Below, in pieces: positions 34,794-44,856 of a DNA stretch of 64,000 nt. The stretch lies in NCBI RefSeq assembly GCF_016802725.1, contig NC_052671.1:16077231-16141230 (forward strand), in the 5' to 3' direction. Under the pieces are notes generated by a model that was given only the letters and a program-made list of their open reading frames with translations, was not told where the DNA came from and searched no databases. The position numbers were made by a program, and so were the translations under genes. Numbering within the stretch: position 1 is the stretch's first letter; every line of letters starts with the position of its first letter. This DNA comes from Solenopsis invicta. Its lineage: Eukaryota > Arthropoda > Insecta > Hymenoptera > Formicidae.

Positions 34794-35269
34794 TATAAAA
34801 AGGGTATGGCTCGGTAAAATGTAGATATTTGATTTAATTTTTTTATGCGCAGAAAAATGATAATGTGTAATTTACGGAATATTACAATGAAAACAAAACT
34901 TAAAACACAACAAACAGATAAAACAAATAATTTGCCTTTCGAGGAAGATATCTTGGAATCACAAACAGACTTGAAATCCGAACAAAACGCACGCACTTGA
35001 ATCAAACGAAGTACCAAGTGGAAATAAAAATCAAACAGAGATAAGGACAAAAAACCATAAGATATTTTTACAATATTTCCATTTGATCAAATTTTATTTA
35101 ATATTTATTTCAAGGTTATTAAAAAAAATTTATTTTTTAGAGTAATAGTGAAGATCAGCGAAAAGTTCCGAGACCGCAAGAACGGGGAAGACTAAGTTTT
35201 GGAAGTGCAGATACTTCTTAACATAGTCGAAAACCGAGTGTCATTCGGGGATACAATGGACGTCATGAT

Positions 35270-35660
35270 ATATGAAGGCTATGGAAAGACTGCTAAATCG
35301 ACAAGGTCGTAAATCAAATTTTATATCAGATCCAAATGAGAAAACAAGAAATACTAAATTCCATTCCAAACATGGAGTTTATTATTCAAAAATTTCCGGT
35401 TAATAAAAATTGTACTTCATACAAATGAAAAAATTGTACGATACCGTGAATTGGCAGAAACGAATGCTGTATTAGATTCCTTGCACAACATAGATCTTTT
35501 AAAGATTTTATCGATCTACTGTATATGTTAGGAGTGCAGAAAATACATAATACGAACTTAGATGATTTATCGTCTTGAGTACAGTTCAGTAATATAGTTC
35601 AGTAATATATCGAGCAATAATGTTAAGAAAATAATTCAATTTCCTTAATATCTTTGATAA
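35270..35660 (+). pseudogene. piggyBac-like transposase scrap
   Basis: Around 35,500-35,575 one frame reads RSFKDFIDLLYMLGVQKIHN, then TNLDDLSS, a stop, VQFSNI and, downstream, a KKIIQF-like stretch. The pattern ..(F/L)..LLY..GV.K....N..DLW......F...M....F..I..F is the start of the catalytic domain of piggyBac-type transposases. Upstream text (ELAETNAVLDS, KHGVYYSKIS-like) cannot be followed in one frame. No catalytic Asp and no TTAA ends were found. Dead fragment. Confidence 0.45.
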
Positions 35661-35689
35661 TATAAAGTTTTTGAAAAATATTCAATAGA

Positions 35690-36490
35690 ATACAGGTGTT
35701 TATATTATTAAAATAATCTTGTAAGTTGTTTGTACAAAGACTTTTTCATAAGAGAAATGTCTAATAATCATAGAGATAAAAATAATTTTGCAATAACATA
35801 AAAAATGTAAAGGACAATTTATACCGACGTAGCAACGACAGTTGCTAAAAACATATTTAGAATTACCTGCGATATTCACGTCAATCAAAAATTATATTAC
35901 AAAAGTCTGCAAAAGAAAATATTATATAAAGAATTTTTTGTAAAAATGTGTGGAAAAATTTAGTTAAAAAATTTAATGATAAAATGTTATTATCTTTGTC
36001 ATTATATTATGGTAATAAAATATTCTTTTGTGAAATATTAGTAGTTCTTGCGTCGCAAAGTTACACTTTCACATGCGTTTTGCGTCTTACTCGCATTATA
36101 ATATATTATCCGCGTAATATCGAGAATGCTAAATAAAGTGTTCAGCAGGCGTTATTAACTTCGCAGTTCAAAGAAAGAGCAGAATAAAATGTCAGCAGAT
36201 CTTTCGCGAGATGGCATCCATAAACTCTATATTATTTTTTGAGTTGATATATCTACATGGTTTTAGATTTGTATTTTCGTAATTAGAATAAAAATAAAAG
36301 TAAAAATAAATTTTTATTCTTTTGTTTGATAAAATTTATGAAATATATTTAATAATTACGTGTAAAAAGAATTATAATAAAATTATAATTTCATATGTAG
36401 AACTAGCATATGAGCTCATAATATAAAATATTCTAACTGAATATAATTTAAAGTAGTAGAGAGATATTTTGATCGTTGTTGTATCAATAC
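35690..36490. other. AT-rich spacer, nothing recognised
   Basis: Two 62-codon frames on opposite strands look like chance. No repeats with the rest of the window were noticed. Confidence 0.4.
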
Positions 36491-36622
36491 AAATTGAACA
36501 AGAATGCCTTCTACGGTCACAGCTACGTTTTCGTGCTTGTATTGTTTGTGTGATTTTATATACACAAACAATACAAACACAAAGACTTAGCTGTGACCGT
36601 AGAAGACATTCTTGTTCAATTT
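36491..36622. repeat. 132-bp palindromic MITE
   Basis: Arms of about 62 bp: AAATTGAACAAGAATGCCTT... / ...AAGACATTCTTGTTCAATTT with CTACGGTCACAGCTA / TAGCTGTGACCGTAG inside and TGTATTGTTTGTGT / ACACAAACAATACA near the centre. No coding capacity. Confidence 0.8.
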
Positions 36623-36629
36623 AAATATA

Positions 36630-37215
36630 ATTTATTTTTGCTATAGTCATTTTTTTATATGATATATAAAATGATGTAATAATATATATTGATATAATAA
36701 TATTGATGTAATTACATTCTAAATTTGAAAAACTAGTATTGTATAAACAAATTTAATGAGATCGGAAAGTATATCAACACTTTGAAATAACAAAAATGGA
36801 AATACTAGTAGAAAATTTTTAGTGCTGACTAATAATTCTTTAAGTAAATTTATAAATGTTTATGTTTATAATATTTCTAAGTAAATTTATAAAAATTTAT
36901 AAGATTCCTCAAACTGCGAGCTACATAATTTTTCGAGATAAGAGGAGATCGTAGAGATGCATGTAAGCATAAAAAATTATTAAATTGATTAGCAATTCAA
37001 TTTCGTGATATATTCAGAATTATCAAAAGCTGTATTTTCTAGTAAATATATTGCGCGCAATTTGAAGAATTTATAAATTTACCTAAAAAATCATTGAGCA
37101 CTACAAACTTGTTGACCGGTATTGCCATTTTTGTTATTTAAATGTGTTAAAAGTATTATTTAATGTGTTTTATTGTGTTCCAAACGTAAGAGAATGCAAT
37201 AAATCTATCTTTTAA
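36630..37215. other. AT-rich spacer, nothing recognised
   Basis: No gene, RNA or element boundary was recognised before the outer arm of the composite element. Confidence 0.4.
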
Positions 37216-37221
37216 TAAAGG

Positions 37222-37588
37222 TAGATTTATTGGACCCCCCACTAGCAAAAATCAAGTTCGTACCCGATCAAAAATTTAGTGCTATTTTATGTACTAATTT
37301 GTTAGTACTACCCTAGTCCGGATTTTTTTGCTCAAGCCGTTTAGCAACAATAAAAAAAAATAAGGGGGTGCAGCTTAATGGCAAGCTGGACTCCCCCATA
37401 CCTAAAAAAATATACAGTAGCCTCTAGACAACAAGTACGCTAGAATTTTGTGCTAATTTATTGCTCTTATATAAAGTCAAAATAAATACAAAATATAAAA
37501 TTGTTTCATAAATATCATTATGTGTAAAGCACGCGACCGCGCTATATCATCCGTCATCTGATCTCTAAATAATTTGGTGCTTGTATGT
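37222..37588 (+). repeat. Left arm of MULE-B, outer part
   Basis: Inverted partner of about 53,195-53,565. Shared: CACTAGCAAAAATCAAG / TTTGATTTTCGCTAGTAG and TTTCATAAATATCATTATG / CATAATGATATTTATGAAA. The pairing continues at 39,950 after the insert. Confidence 0.75.
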
Positions 37589-38396
37589 GTTACATCCGGA
37601 GGATTTCACGATTTCCCTTTTCGCATCCATCATATAAAATATGTGAAACAAGCTAAGGGATTGTCTGTAAAATTTATAATACTTATATCCGGAGCTCCAC
37701 GATTTCTCTTTTATAAATAACACTATCACCCGGCTATTATAAGAAAAAATCAAACATTGTTCTCGGAATATATATAATGGCCACATATTACATCCGGAGC
37801 AATAAATAGAAGCAAAAAAAAGGAGAAATCGTGCGACGACAAAATTACAAGCAACGATGCTTATTCTAATATAATAATGAACGAACAAAGCCTGGACTCG
37901 AAAGAGAAAAAAAATCTAAACGCTATTAAAGTCTGGCAACAATCAGAGATAAGATTGAGTCGCGACGCCGGACGGAAACTATAAAACTATAAAATCAAAA
38001 TTTACAACCTGGCTTTGTTCGAACCTGTTTCATCACGAACGGAAAGATGATTCATGTGGAAAGCGAGTCCCAAATAAACGGACGCGGCGATATAAAATTC
38101 GGGACCAAACGTTCCAAGAAGAGAAACCGTAAGATAACGAATCCCTTAAGCGATTGGGTGATGCAACTGCTCGCCCCTCTTAAAGTTAAGAAAAATCAGG
38201 AAAAGATGGAAAATTAGCCAACGAGAGATCATCTGAGAAGATGATTGGTGGTGAGCGTTAGTGAACTACCCAACGAATAAGCTCAAAATTTCGACAACAA
38301 GGAATTTCCAAGGTAAGGGAAAAAGCTCAAAAAGCTTTACCCAATCAAATCTTCATCTCACCCACTAAACTAACCCCACGCCTTTTTCTTAAGCCC

Positions 38397-38440
38397 TATA
38401 AAATGCGCAATTTCGAACGCCTCGAGCATTCAAGTTCGCA
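38397..38440 (+). promoter_or_regulatory. TATA-box promoter candidate
   Basis: CCCTATAAAATGCGC at about 38,394 lies about 30 bp upstream of a CATTCAAGTTCG stretch that resembles an arthropod initiator. It is about 250 bp ahead of the Arg-rich ORF, within the solo-LTR-like insert. Confidence 0.4.
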
Positions 38441-38653
38441 CTCACATTCACACGTTGCAAGTATCGAAGCTGTGCGCGTTATTTTCAAAATCGTTTTGAA
38501 TTTAGAATCTGTGCTTAAGAATCACATACATTAAAACTCCGAGCGGTCCACCGTTGAAGCATCCCCCAGAGCGGACAGCCTGCGCTGCGTCAAGCACTTT
38601 TCAACCTGCAGAATTCCATAGTTTCTTCCCTTTCTCTTCTCGTCTAACTAACA

Positions 38654-39103
38654 ATGGTCAACCACGGAAGACGCCCCACGATCGGTCGCCGGGCCGCAAG
38701 ACGTCTCCGCCGCGAGCGGGTCAGACGAGCGCGGATTCTCCTCGACCAAGCATACGAGGAGTATCTCCAGGAAATGAGACGCGAGCCCGTGGAACAAGAG
38801 ATCGCTGGTTCGGAGGAACGCCGCGCTCCCGAAAAAGTAGAAGATTCGTGAGATCCAGAACCCCCTTTTCTTGAGGCTCCTGGAACTCTCCCGGAGCTCC
38901 GAACAGAGTCCTCTGCCGTCTCAATTTCCTCCCTGCTCACCTACCGGATAGCTCCCGATTCCCCTCCCAAAACTATCTCCAGCATCTCATATTCTCCGGT
39001 ACTCTTCGATCTCCCAGCATCAAGCCCCCCCTCCTTCTCCAGCAAGCTCCACATCCAGTGTGGAGTTTCTGGAAGAGATCTAGCTCCCTCCTCGCCCGCG
39101 GTA
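38654..39103 (+). pseudogene. Arg-rich unidentified ORF with one internal stop
   Basis: ATG at 38,654 opens 65 codons of a strongly basic protein (MVNHGRRPTIGRRAARRLRR, then a charged helix with YEEYLQEMRREPVEQEI), stopped by TGA at 38,849-38,851. The same frame then stays open for another 83 codons, Pro/Ser-rich, to TAA at about 39,101. GC content and third-position use differ sharply from the AT-rich surroundings, which argues that the whole 150-codon frame was once coding. No domain is recognised. An Arg-rich head and Ser/Pro tail could be a gag-like nucleic-acid binder, but that is a guess. Confidence 0.4.
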
Positions 39104-39949
39104 TAATCATTTTAATCATTGGACTTCAAGATTTCCTTGAAGAAATAATTCCGACAATTCCCTTTAAAAACTATACCCCCCTTCTTATCAGATTTCTGCC
39201 TGCACATTGATTTAGATTTGGATGCCCTACACTCTATAATTACGGCCCTGAACCCCCATGACCGGATCCCCGTCTTCCTCCCTGACGATACCAATACTAT
39301 GTACCTATAGATTTTTTTTATAATTTTTTTCCCCCATCTACGGTTTCATAACCGAAATTGATTAGTTATGTACTTAAATTTTAATCTTTGGAATAATTGT
39401 TACCTAATCGTTTTATATTTTAAATAAGCTAACTCATTACGTACTCCTGTTTTAATTAATAATGATCACCTTGTTATATTGTTTTTTTTTTCTATTAAAT
39501 AACAATAACCAATTATGTATTTATTTGCTAATTCTTTTGAACAACTTTATAGAAACCTTATGTATGTAAATTTCAAGTATCAGAATACATGCTAAGTCTT
39601 GTTTAAAAGAAAAGTTTAAATGTAAAATTTTATTTCATCAACCCATCTCGTACTCACACTAACCTCCCGACTTAAAAAGATTGCACTCGGTCCGATCCCG
39701 AGTTATAGAGATTGAATTCTCTGACTCAAAATAGGACCAACGATCGCACGATTCTGAAAAGGCGTTAAAGCGTGTCATTACACGTTGACGCATAATTTCG
39801 GAATCATCAAAAGTGCGTTCGGCTCGTGCCGCACATCCCACTAGTGCGGTCACGAGAATAAAAGTTTTTGTTGCATTTTTCCCTGTCTTCCTCAAGTCCC
39901 AGGCATCTTTTGAGAGATAGCCTTCCTTTCCTTAAAGCTGGATGTAACA

Positions 39950-40440
39950 CATGTATTATGTATTAAAATGATATAGTCAGAAATCCTACTACTAAAATAA
40001 ATGCGTTTCCAAATGTGTTGCTAAGTGTAACTTGTAAAAACAGCTTTTTTTTATGCGCGGCACGCGCTTTCCACGCACAAAGTTATTATTTTCAACAAGT
40101 TGCAGTTAGCAACAAATTTTAAATCGTATACTAAACTAATTGCTAAACATCCTACTACTAAAATTAATGCGTTTCGGAATTTAGTACTATCTGTAACTTA
40201 TTGAAAAAAATTTGTTTATTCGCCAAGATCACTTGCCACACTGTATCAATCTTCAAAAAAATTAGAACTTCCATAAATATTATATTAAAATGTTCTTCAG
40301 ATATCGTACTATTAAATGTGTAATTTCCCGAATTGTTGCTAACTGGAAATTTTTAATAATAATCTATGTGTAATGCGTGCTCCGCGTTGTAACATTCATC
40401 GTAAAGTTGTCAGTAAATTTTATTTGTGAGTAAGGACCAC
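39950..40440 (+). repeat. Left arm of MULE-B, inner part with about 165-bp subrepeats
   Basis: CCTACTACTAAAATAAATGCG at 39,987 and CCTACTACTAAAATTAATGCG at 40,151 mark two subrepeats. The stretch TCCACGCACAAAGTTATTA pairs with the right arm near 53,065. Pairing fades after about 40,200. Confidence 0.65.
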
Positions 40441-40444
40441 TAAA

Positions 40445-40672
40445 ACTGTTTAAAAAGTCTTTTCGTAGTTGTGGTCAGGGCACGACGTATTTAATTTACC
40501 TTTTTTTTTGTTATTTGCGTCGCCGTAGTTTCGTGTTGCGCGTCGTCTTGTCGTGTCGTGTCGCACGTTGCCGCGTAGCCGTGAGGCCCGCCGCCGTCGC
40601 TTGTTGTTTTTTTTTTTCAATATTTATAATTTGTTTAACCTTCCCCGATTTTTCCGATACATCTAAATGGAC
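40445..40672. other. GC-rich leader between arm and P insertion
   Basis: TCGTCGTGTCG-like repeats and many CG dinucleotides stand out from the AT-rich flanks (about 40,510-40,600). It lies between the left arm and the MULE-B gene once the P element is removed, so it may be the MULE-B promoter or 5' leader. Confidence 0.3.
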
Positions 40673-41423
40673 CATGATGTAAGAATATAAGGTGAAGCTC
40701 GAGATGCACAGTGAACGAAAATAAGACCTGCTTTTCGACCAATCAAAGAGTTACTCGAAATGCGGAAAGCAATATGGCTGTTGATGGCTATTTTTATGAG
40801 ATACAAATATTTTTTTTTTTTGTTTAGGAGACCGCTCTCGTGCAATATTGCAATAATTTTTGCAATAATTGTTTTTATTACTTGTAAGTGTATCTAAGTC
40901 TATATGTAAATTAGTATATCAATGTATACATACATGTGTGTATATATATATATATATATATACAGGGTGTAAAAAAAATTAGACCAACAAACTTTGAGGG
41001 GAAATAGAGGACATAAAAACAAACATATTTTGTTAATAATGTTTTTCTCTACGACGCTCCATTTTAATATTATAGGGTACAAAATAGGAATTTTATGATT
41101 TTAACAAAAAACACACATAAGTAGAAAAATTAAATTTATTTCGATTACACATATATATTTTAATCTTCAAAAAACAATTAACAAAATAACGGAACAAAAA
41201 TGCGCAAATAATTAGCTCAATTTATAATAAATGTTCAAAAATTCCTCCATTTGTTTCAACACAAAAATGACAACGTCGAAATTCGGATTAACGATTCTGT
41301 TTCAATGCTTCATCGATAAGAGTTGTAAAAGTTAAAGATATAAAAATAAAGTAAAAGTAAATACAAAATACCCTTGTGAAACACGCTTCATTAATAAACA
41401 GTATTGAGGGCAAACAGCCCGAC

Positions 41424-41510
41424 ATGTTTATGTTGAAGTCCTCTCCCGATAAAAACAGTACGTGAATTCCACGTACTGTTTTTATTGGGAGAGGACTTCA
41501 ACATAAACAT
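41424..41510. repeat. Near-perfect 87-bp hairpin inside the mariner
   Basis: ATGTTTATGTTGAAGTCCTC ... GAGGACTTCAACATAAACAT with CAGTACGTG-AATTC-CACGTACTG at the centre. Arms of about 41 bp have one or two mismatches. It lies between the left inverted repeat and the transposase start. Confidence 0.85.
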
Positions 41511-41628
41511 TTTTTGTTAATATTTTTCTCTACGATATTTCGTTTTGGTCTTGTCTGTAGTATTTATTCAAACGCTCGATGGAGCAGAAGTCTTCAATTA
41601 TAAGATATCTTACTAAATTTTATATGAT

Positions 41629-42714
41629 TTGTTTATCACTTTGGAGCGATATACTTGGATTGAATTGAGTAACATGCATCTTACTTATGGAGCAGCTAAT
41701 TGCAATAAACGGGCAGAACAGAGACTTTATCAACAACAATATCCTGGTCGCCGCATTCCACATCATTACATTTTTGAATCCATTCATCGACATTTGCGAG
41801 AGAATGGTTCTTTTAGAAGATCGAATGGACAAGGACAACGACGTTCAGTGAGAACTCTGCGATTTAAAGAGCAAGTTTTGGCAGAAATAGAAAACAATCC
41901 TTCCACTAGTACACGTGCAATTGCATTTAACATTGGAACAAGTAATATGAATGTATGGAATGTTCTTCGTGAACAATTATTACATCCATTTCATCGGCAA
42001 CGTGTACAAAGTTTAACATTTGAAGACTATCCACGACGTTTAGAATTTGCGCGATGGTATTTGCAGTAGTGCAAAACACACCCCGAATTTTCTTCTTTAG
42101 TACTATTTGCTGACGAAGCAAGTTTTACAAGAACAGGCATGTTTAACACTCACAACTCTCACGTTTGGAGTCAAGATAATACTCATGCTACATTTATTCG
42201 ATCATATCAAACGGAATTTACGGTTAATGTATGGGCAGGTATTATTAATAACTTCCTTATCGGGCCGTACATTTTACCTTTAAGACTGAATGGCAATATT
42301 TATCGTATTTTTCTCGAGGAAGTGTTACCAGAACTCATGGAAGACGTGCCACTTGTCACAAGAAGGCAAATGTGGTTCCAACACGATGGAGCACCTGCCC
42401 ATTTTAGTACTATTGTGCGCAATTACTTGAACCAAAAATTTAATGAGCGCTGGATAGGCCAAGGAGGTCCTATCGCATGGCCTCCCCGGTCACCAGATTT
42501 ATCTTCGCTTGACTTTTTTTTATGGGGGCACATGAAAACTCTCATTTATGAGACACCGATTGAAACAGAAGAAGAATTAGTAGCCCGAATTACTGCTGCA
42601 GCATATCAGATTCAAAATATTCCTGTAGTCTTCGAACGTGTGAGAGAATCAATGTTTCGACGTTGTCATCTTTGTATTGAAGCAAATGGAGGAATTTTTG
42701 AACATGTATTATAA
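41629..42714 (+). pseudogene. DD41D mariner transposase, one premature stop
   Basis: One frame runs through the whole protein except for TAG at 42,067-42,069. The N-terminus has paired helix-turn-helix features (MHLTYGAANCNKRAEQRLYQ from ATG 41,674; upstream in-frame text FITLERYTW suggests the original start lay slightly earlier). Catalytic motifs: LFADEASF (first Asp), QMWFQHDGAPAH (second Asp), and WPPRSPDLSSLDFFLWGHMK (third Asp). I count 41 residues between the last two, the DD41D signature of the rosa-type mariners. It would excise and insert the element at TA sites. A single transition explains the stop. Confidence 0.85.
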
Positions 42715-42929
42715 ATTGAGTTAAAAAAGATTAAAATATATATGTGTAATTGAAATAAATTTAATTTTTTCACTTATATGTTTGTTTTTTGTTAAAATCA
42801 TAAAATTCCTATTTTGTACCCTATAATATTAAAACGGAGCGTCGTAGAGAAAAACATTATTAACAAAATATGTTTGTTTTTATGTCCTCTATTTCCCCTC
42901 AAAGTTTGTCGGTCTAATTTTTTTACACC

Positions 42930-42969
<40 letters not shown>

Positions 42970-43269
42970 TACATATTATTCTTCATTTGCAGTAACTATG
43001 CCATCGTGTTGTGTAAAAAATTGTATAAATCGCACTTATAAAAGTAACACAAAAGAACTAACATTCTTTGAATTTCCAAAAAACATTACATGTAAACAAC
43101 AGTAGCTTGATGCCATCGGTAAACGAGATGACAATTCTTTTAAAATTGATTCAGGTTAGTTCATATAATTGGTATATTTGTTATTTTATTTATATATATT
43201 TTATGTACTACACTAAATCATAAAAAAACAAATTTTCACATTTTAAGTACCCAGATAGCACACAATATT

Positions 43270-43520
43270 TATGAATTAAAAATTGCATACAAATGCGCTC
43301 GAGAAAACGTGAATCTTTATCTTTAATCTGCGTACTTGTTGAGCGTTGTACGCTTTTTATTCACCAAATTATTCAAAATTAAAAAAAGAAACCATGTTTC
43401 AGTGCTGAATAACTCAGTGAAAAAAAATCGTACAACGCTCAACAAAAACACAAATTAAAGGTAAAGATTCACGCTTTCGAATGTTGTAAACCGCATTTGC
43501 AATTTTTATTTCACGTCGTA
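43270..43520. repeat. Palindromic MITE in P-element intron
   Basis: ATTAAAAATTGCATACAAATGCG... and the complement of ...CATTTGCAATTTTTATT, with CGTGAATCTTTATCTTTAAT / ATTAAAGGTAAAGATTCACG and TTGTTGAGCGTTGTACG / CGTACAACGCTCAACAA, give arms of about 95 bp. Confidence 0.7.
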
Positions 43521-44003
43521 GAGTTTTGCAAAGTTTGTAAAAAATTTTGAGATTTGACGCATCTCCATTTGCATCCGCGTAACTTCGTAAACAATCTGTA
43601 AATCGTTTGATAACTTTATCAATCTCAAAACTAGAGATTTCAACTTTTAAAATACTTTTCTTAAATATTTTTTACGATTATTTTTGACAAAGTTACATTC
43701 TCTTGAATTACGCCTATTTTTCAGGAGTCAGAATAGGTGATCCTTTAATTTTGCTATCGAGTGTATATTATTAAATGTTTATGATAAAAACATTAATATA
43801 GTAATGTCAGCTATCTAAGAACACGATGATTGTTTAGAAAATTGTCAATTTCACTGACACGACAACGGGCAATGCTTTCACGGCGGATTTGGCAAACCGT
43901 TGGTGACTCATTTAATTCCCGGTAATTGACTGATGACAATTAGAATAGCTTCCACTTGTAATTGCGTTGAAGATAACAATTAAAATAATTTTTTACTTGT
44001 AAT

Positions 44004-44070
44004 TTCGCTGAAGAGGGCTCCAAAGAAAGCCGAAACGTTCGTTATTTCTGATTCATTATGAATAAATAAT
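44004..44070 (+). ncRNA. Second hammerhead-like motif (Penelope-type relic)
   Basis: CTGAAGA (44,008-44,014), then a GGCT/AGCC stem (44,016-44,019 with 44,028-44,031), then GAAAC (44,032-44,036), followed by GTTCGTTATTTC. The order fits a hammerhead core, but stem III is poor. It is the same layout as the minus-strand motif near 1,900 and lies in a block about 43,740-44,160 that is foreign to the P element. Probably an inactive retroelement end. Confidence 0.35.
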
Positions 44071-44804
44071 TGTTTGAACACTGATTGTGTTTTGCGCTTA
44101 AACCCGCGCTGACTCTCACTAGCCTGTTTTAGCTGTTTATTTTGTGTTAAATCTTGAGAGTCTTTTAATACTTTGTTTATGATAAATGTTTATAAAATAT
44201 TAAAATAAATATTATAAATATTTAATAAATGTTTTATAATTATTTTATGCTATTTGGGTAAGATGTTGGATTTGAAAAGTCAATTCTTATATGAAATCTA
44301 TATGTTGAAATAAAAATATTATGATAAACTTTTAACAAGGATATGCAACAAGCATTTTGATTCAAATTCTTTTAATTTCAAATTTACTAAACCAAAATCA
44401 AAAAATCCATCTAAAGAATTAAGACGTTTGAAAAAAGATGCTGTTGCTTGTAAAATGCTAACATTAAATGCAACAGAAAAAAGAAAAGAAAACAAACAGA
44501 ATAAAGTAAATAATGTACCGTAAGTATTTTAGATTTTATACATTTTTTAATATTTTTACATGTATATGTGTATATTGTGTATATAAATAGTTTTATATTC
44601 TTTCAGAATAAAAACTGGTATATCAACATACATGCAACTTGTGCAATATACACAAGAGACATACTTATCTCAAACTGTTCATGAAAGCTGTACAAAGTAA
44701 AGAAATGACAGAAGAAGAGAATATGAAAATAGATCCTGTTACACTGTAGAAATGGAAAATTTAGACATGTATGTAATTGAATTTTATTTTTAAAAATGCT
44801 ATAC

Positions 44805-44808
<4 letters not shown>

Positions 44809-44852
<44 letters not shown>
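44809..44852. repeat. (TA)n microsatellite
   Basis: About 22 TA units inside a P-element intron. Shorter TA runs also flank the mariner (about 40,940-40,962 and 42,933-42,966). Confidence 0.95.

Positions 44853-44856
<4 letters not shown>

Larger units (their letters stand above)
31871..35195. repeat. 3.3-kb giant palindrome (snap-back element)
   Basis: Left arm 31,871-33,278 and right arm 33,709-35,195 are inverted copies over about 1.4 kb, around a 430-bp AT-rich centre. Matching landmarks: TCTTCCCCGTTCTCG / AAGAACGGGGAAGA outside, GGCGGTCACGGGCTGTCAAG / CTTGACAGCCCGTGACCGCC in the middle, CGCGTGATCTCTCGCGGCAC / TGCCATGAGAGATCACGCG inside, and CTAAGGATAAGGACAAAAA / TTTTTGTCCTTATCCTTAG at the centre. 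Each arm contains the same 230-bp CACTGAG MITE. Frames of 91-92 and 64-65 codons appear in both arms only because the arms are copies. No transposase is recognisable. Confidence 0.85.
37589..39949 (+). mobile_element. 2.36-kb solo-LTR-like insert in the left arm
   Basis: The uninterrupted right arm shows that this block is an insertion. Its ends are TGTTACATCC and GGATGTAACA, i.e. TG...CA with a 10-bp inversion, between TATG and CATG. The intact arm has one CATG, so this is a 4-bp target duplication with one change. TG...CA ends and a 4-bp duplication suit a solo LTR, though a TIR element is possible. It contains three ACATCCGGAG-type repeats near the left end, a TATA box (38,397) and an Arg-rich ORF. 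Confidence 0.55.
40963..42932 (+). mobile_element. DD41D mariner-type transposon
   Basis: Inserted in a TA microsatellite, with TA on both sides. Ends CAGGGTGTAAAAAAAATTAG / CTAATTTTTTTACACCCTG begin inverted repeats of about 210 bp at very high identity, extending with lower identity to about 290-320 bp (40,963-41,290 against 42,650-42,932), so that the left repeat even contains an inverted copy of the last transposase codons. The long near-identical repeats imply a fairly young insertion. Confidence 0.9.

Noticed and set aside
37222..37230. Exact outer end and 9-bp duplication of MULE-B
   Set aside because: Arm similarity fades in AT-rich DNA on both sides and no matching 9-mer could be placed.
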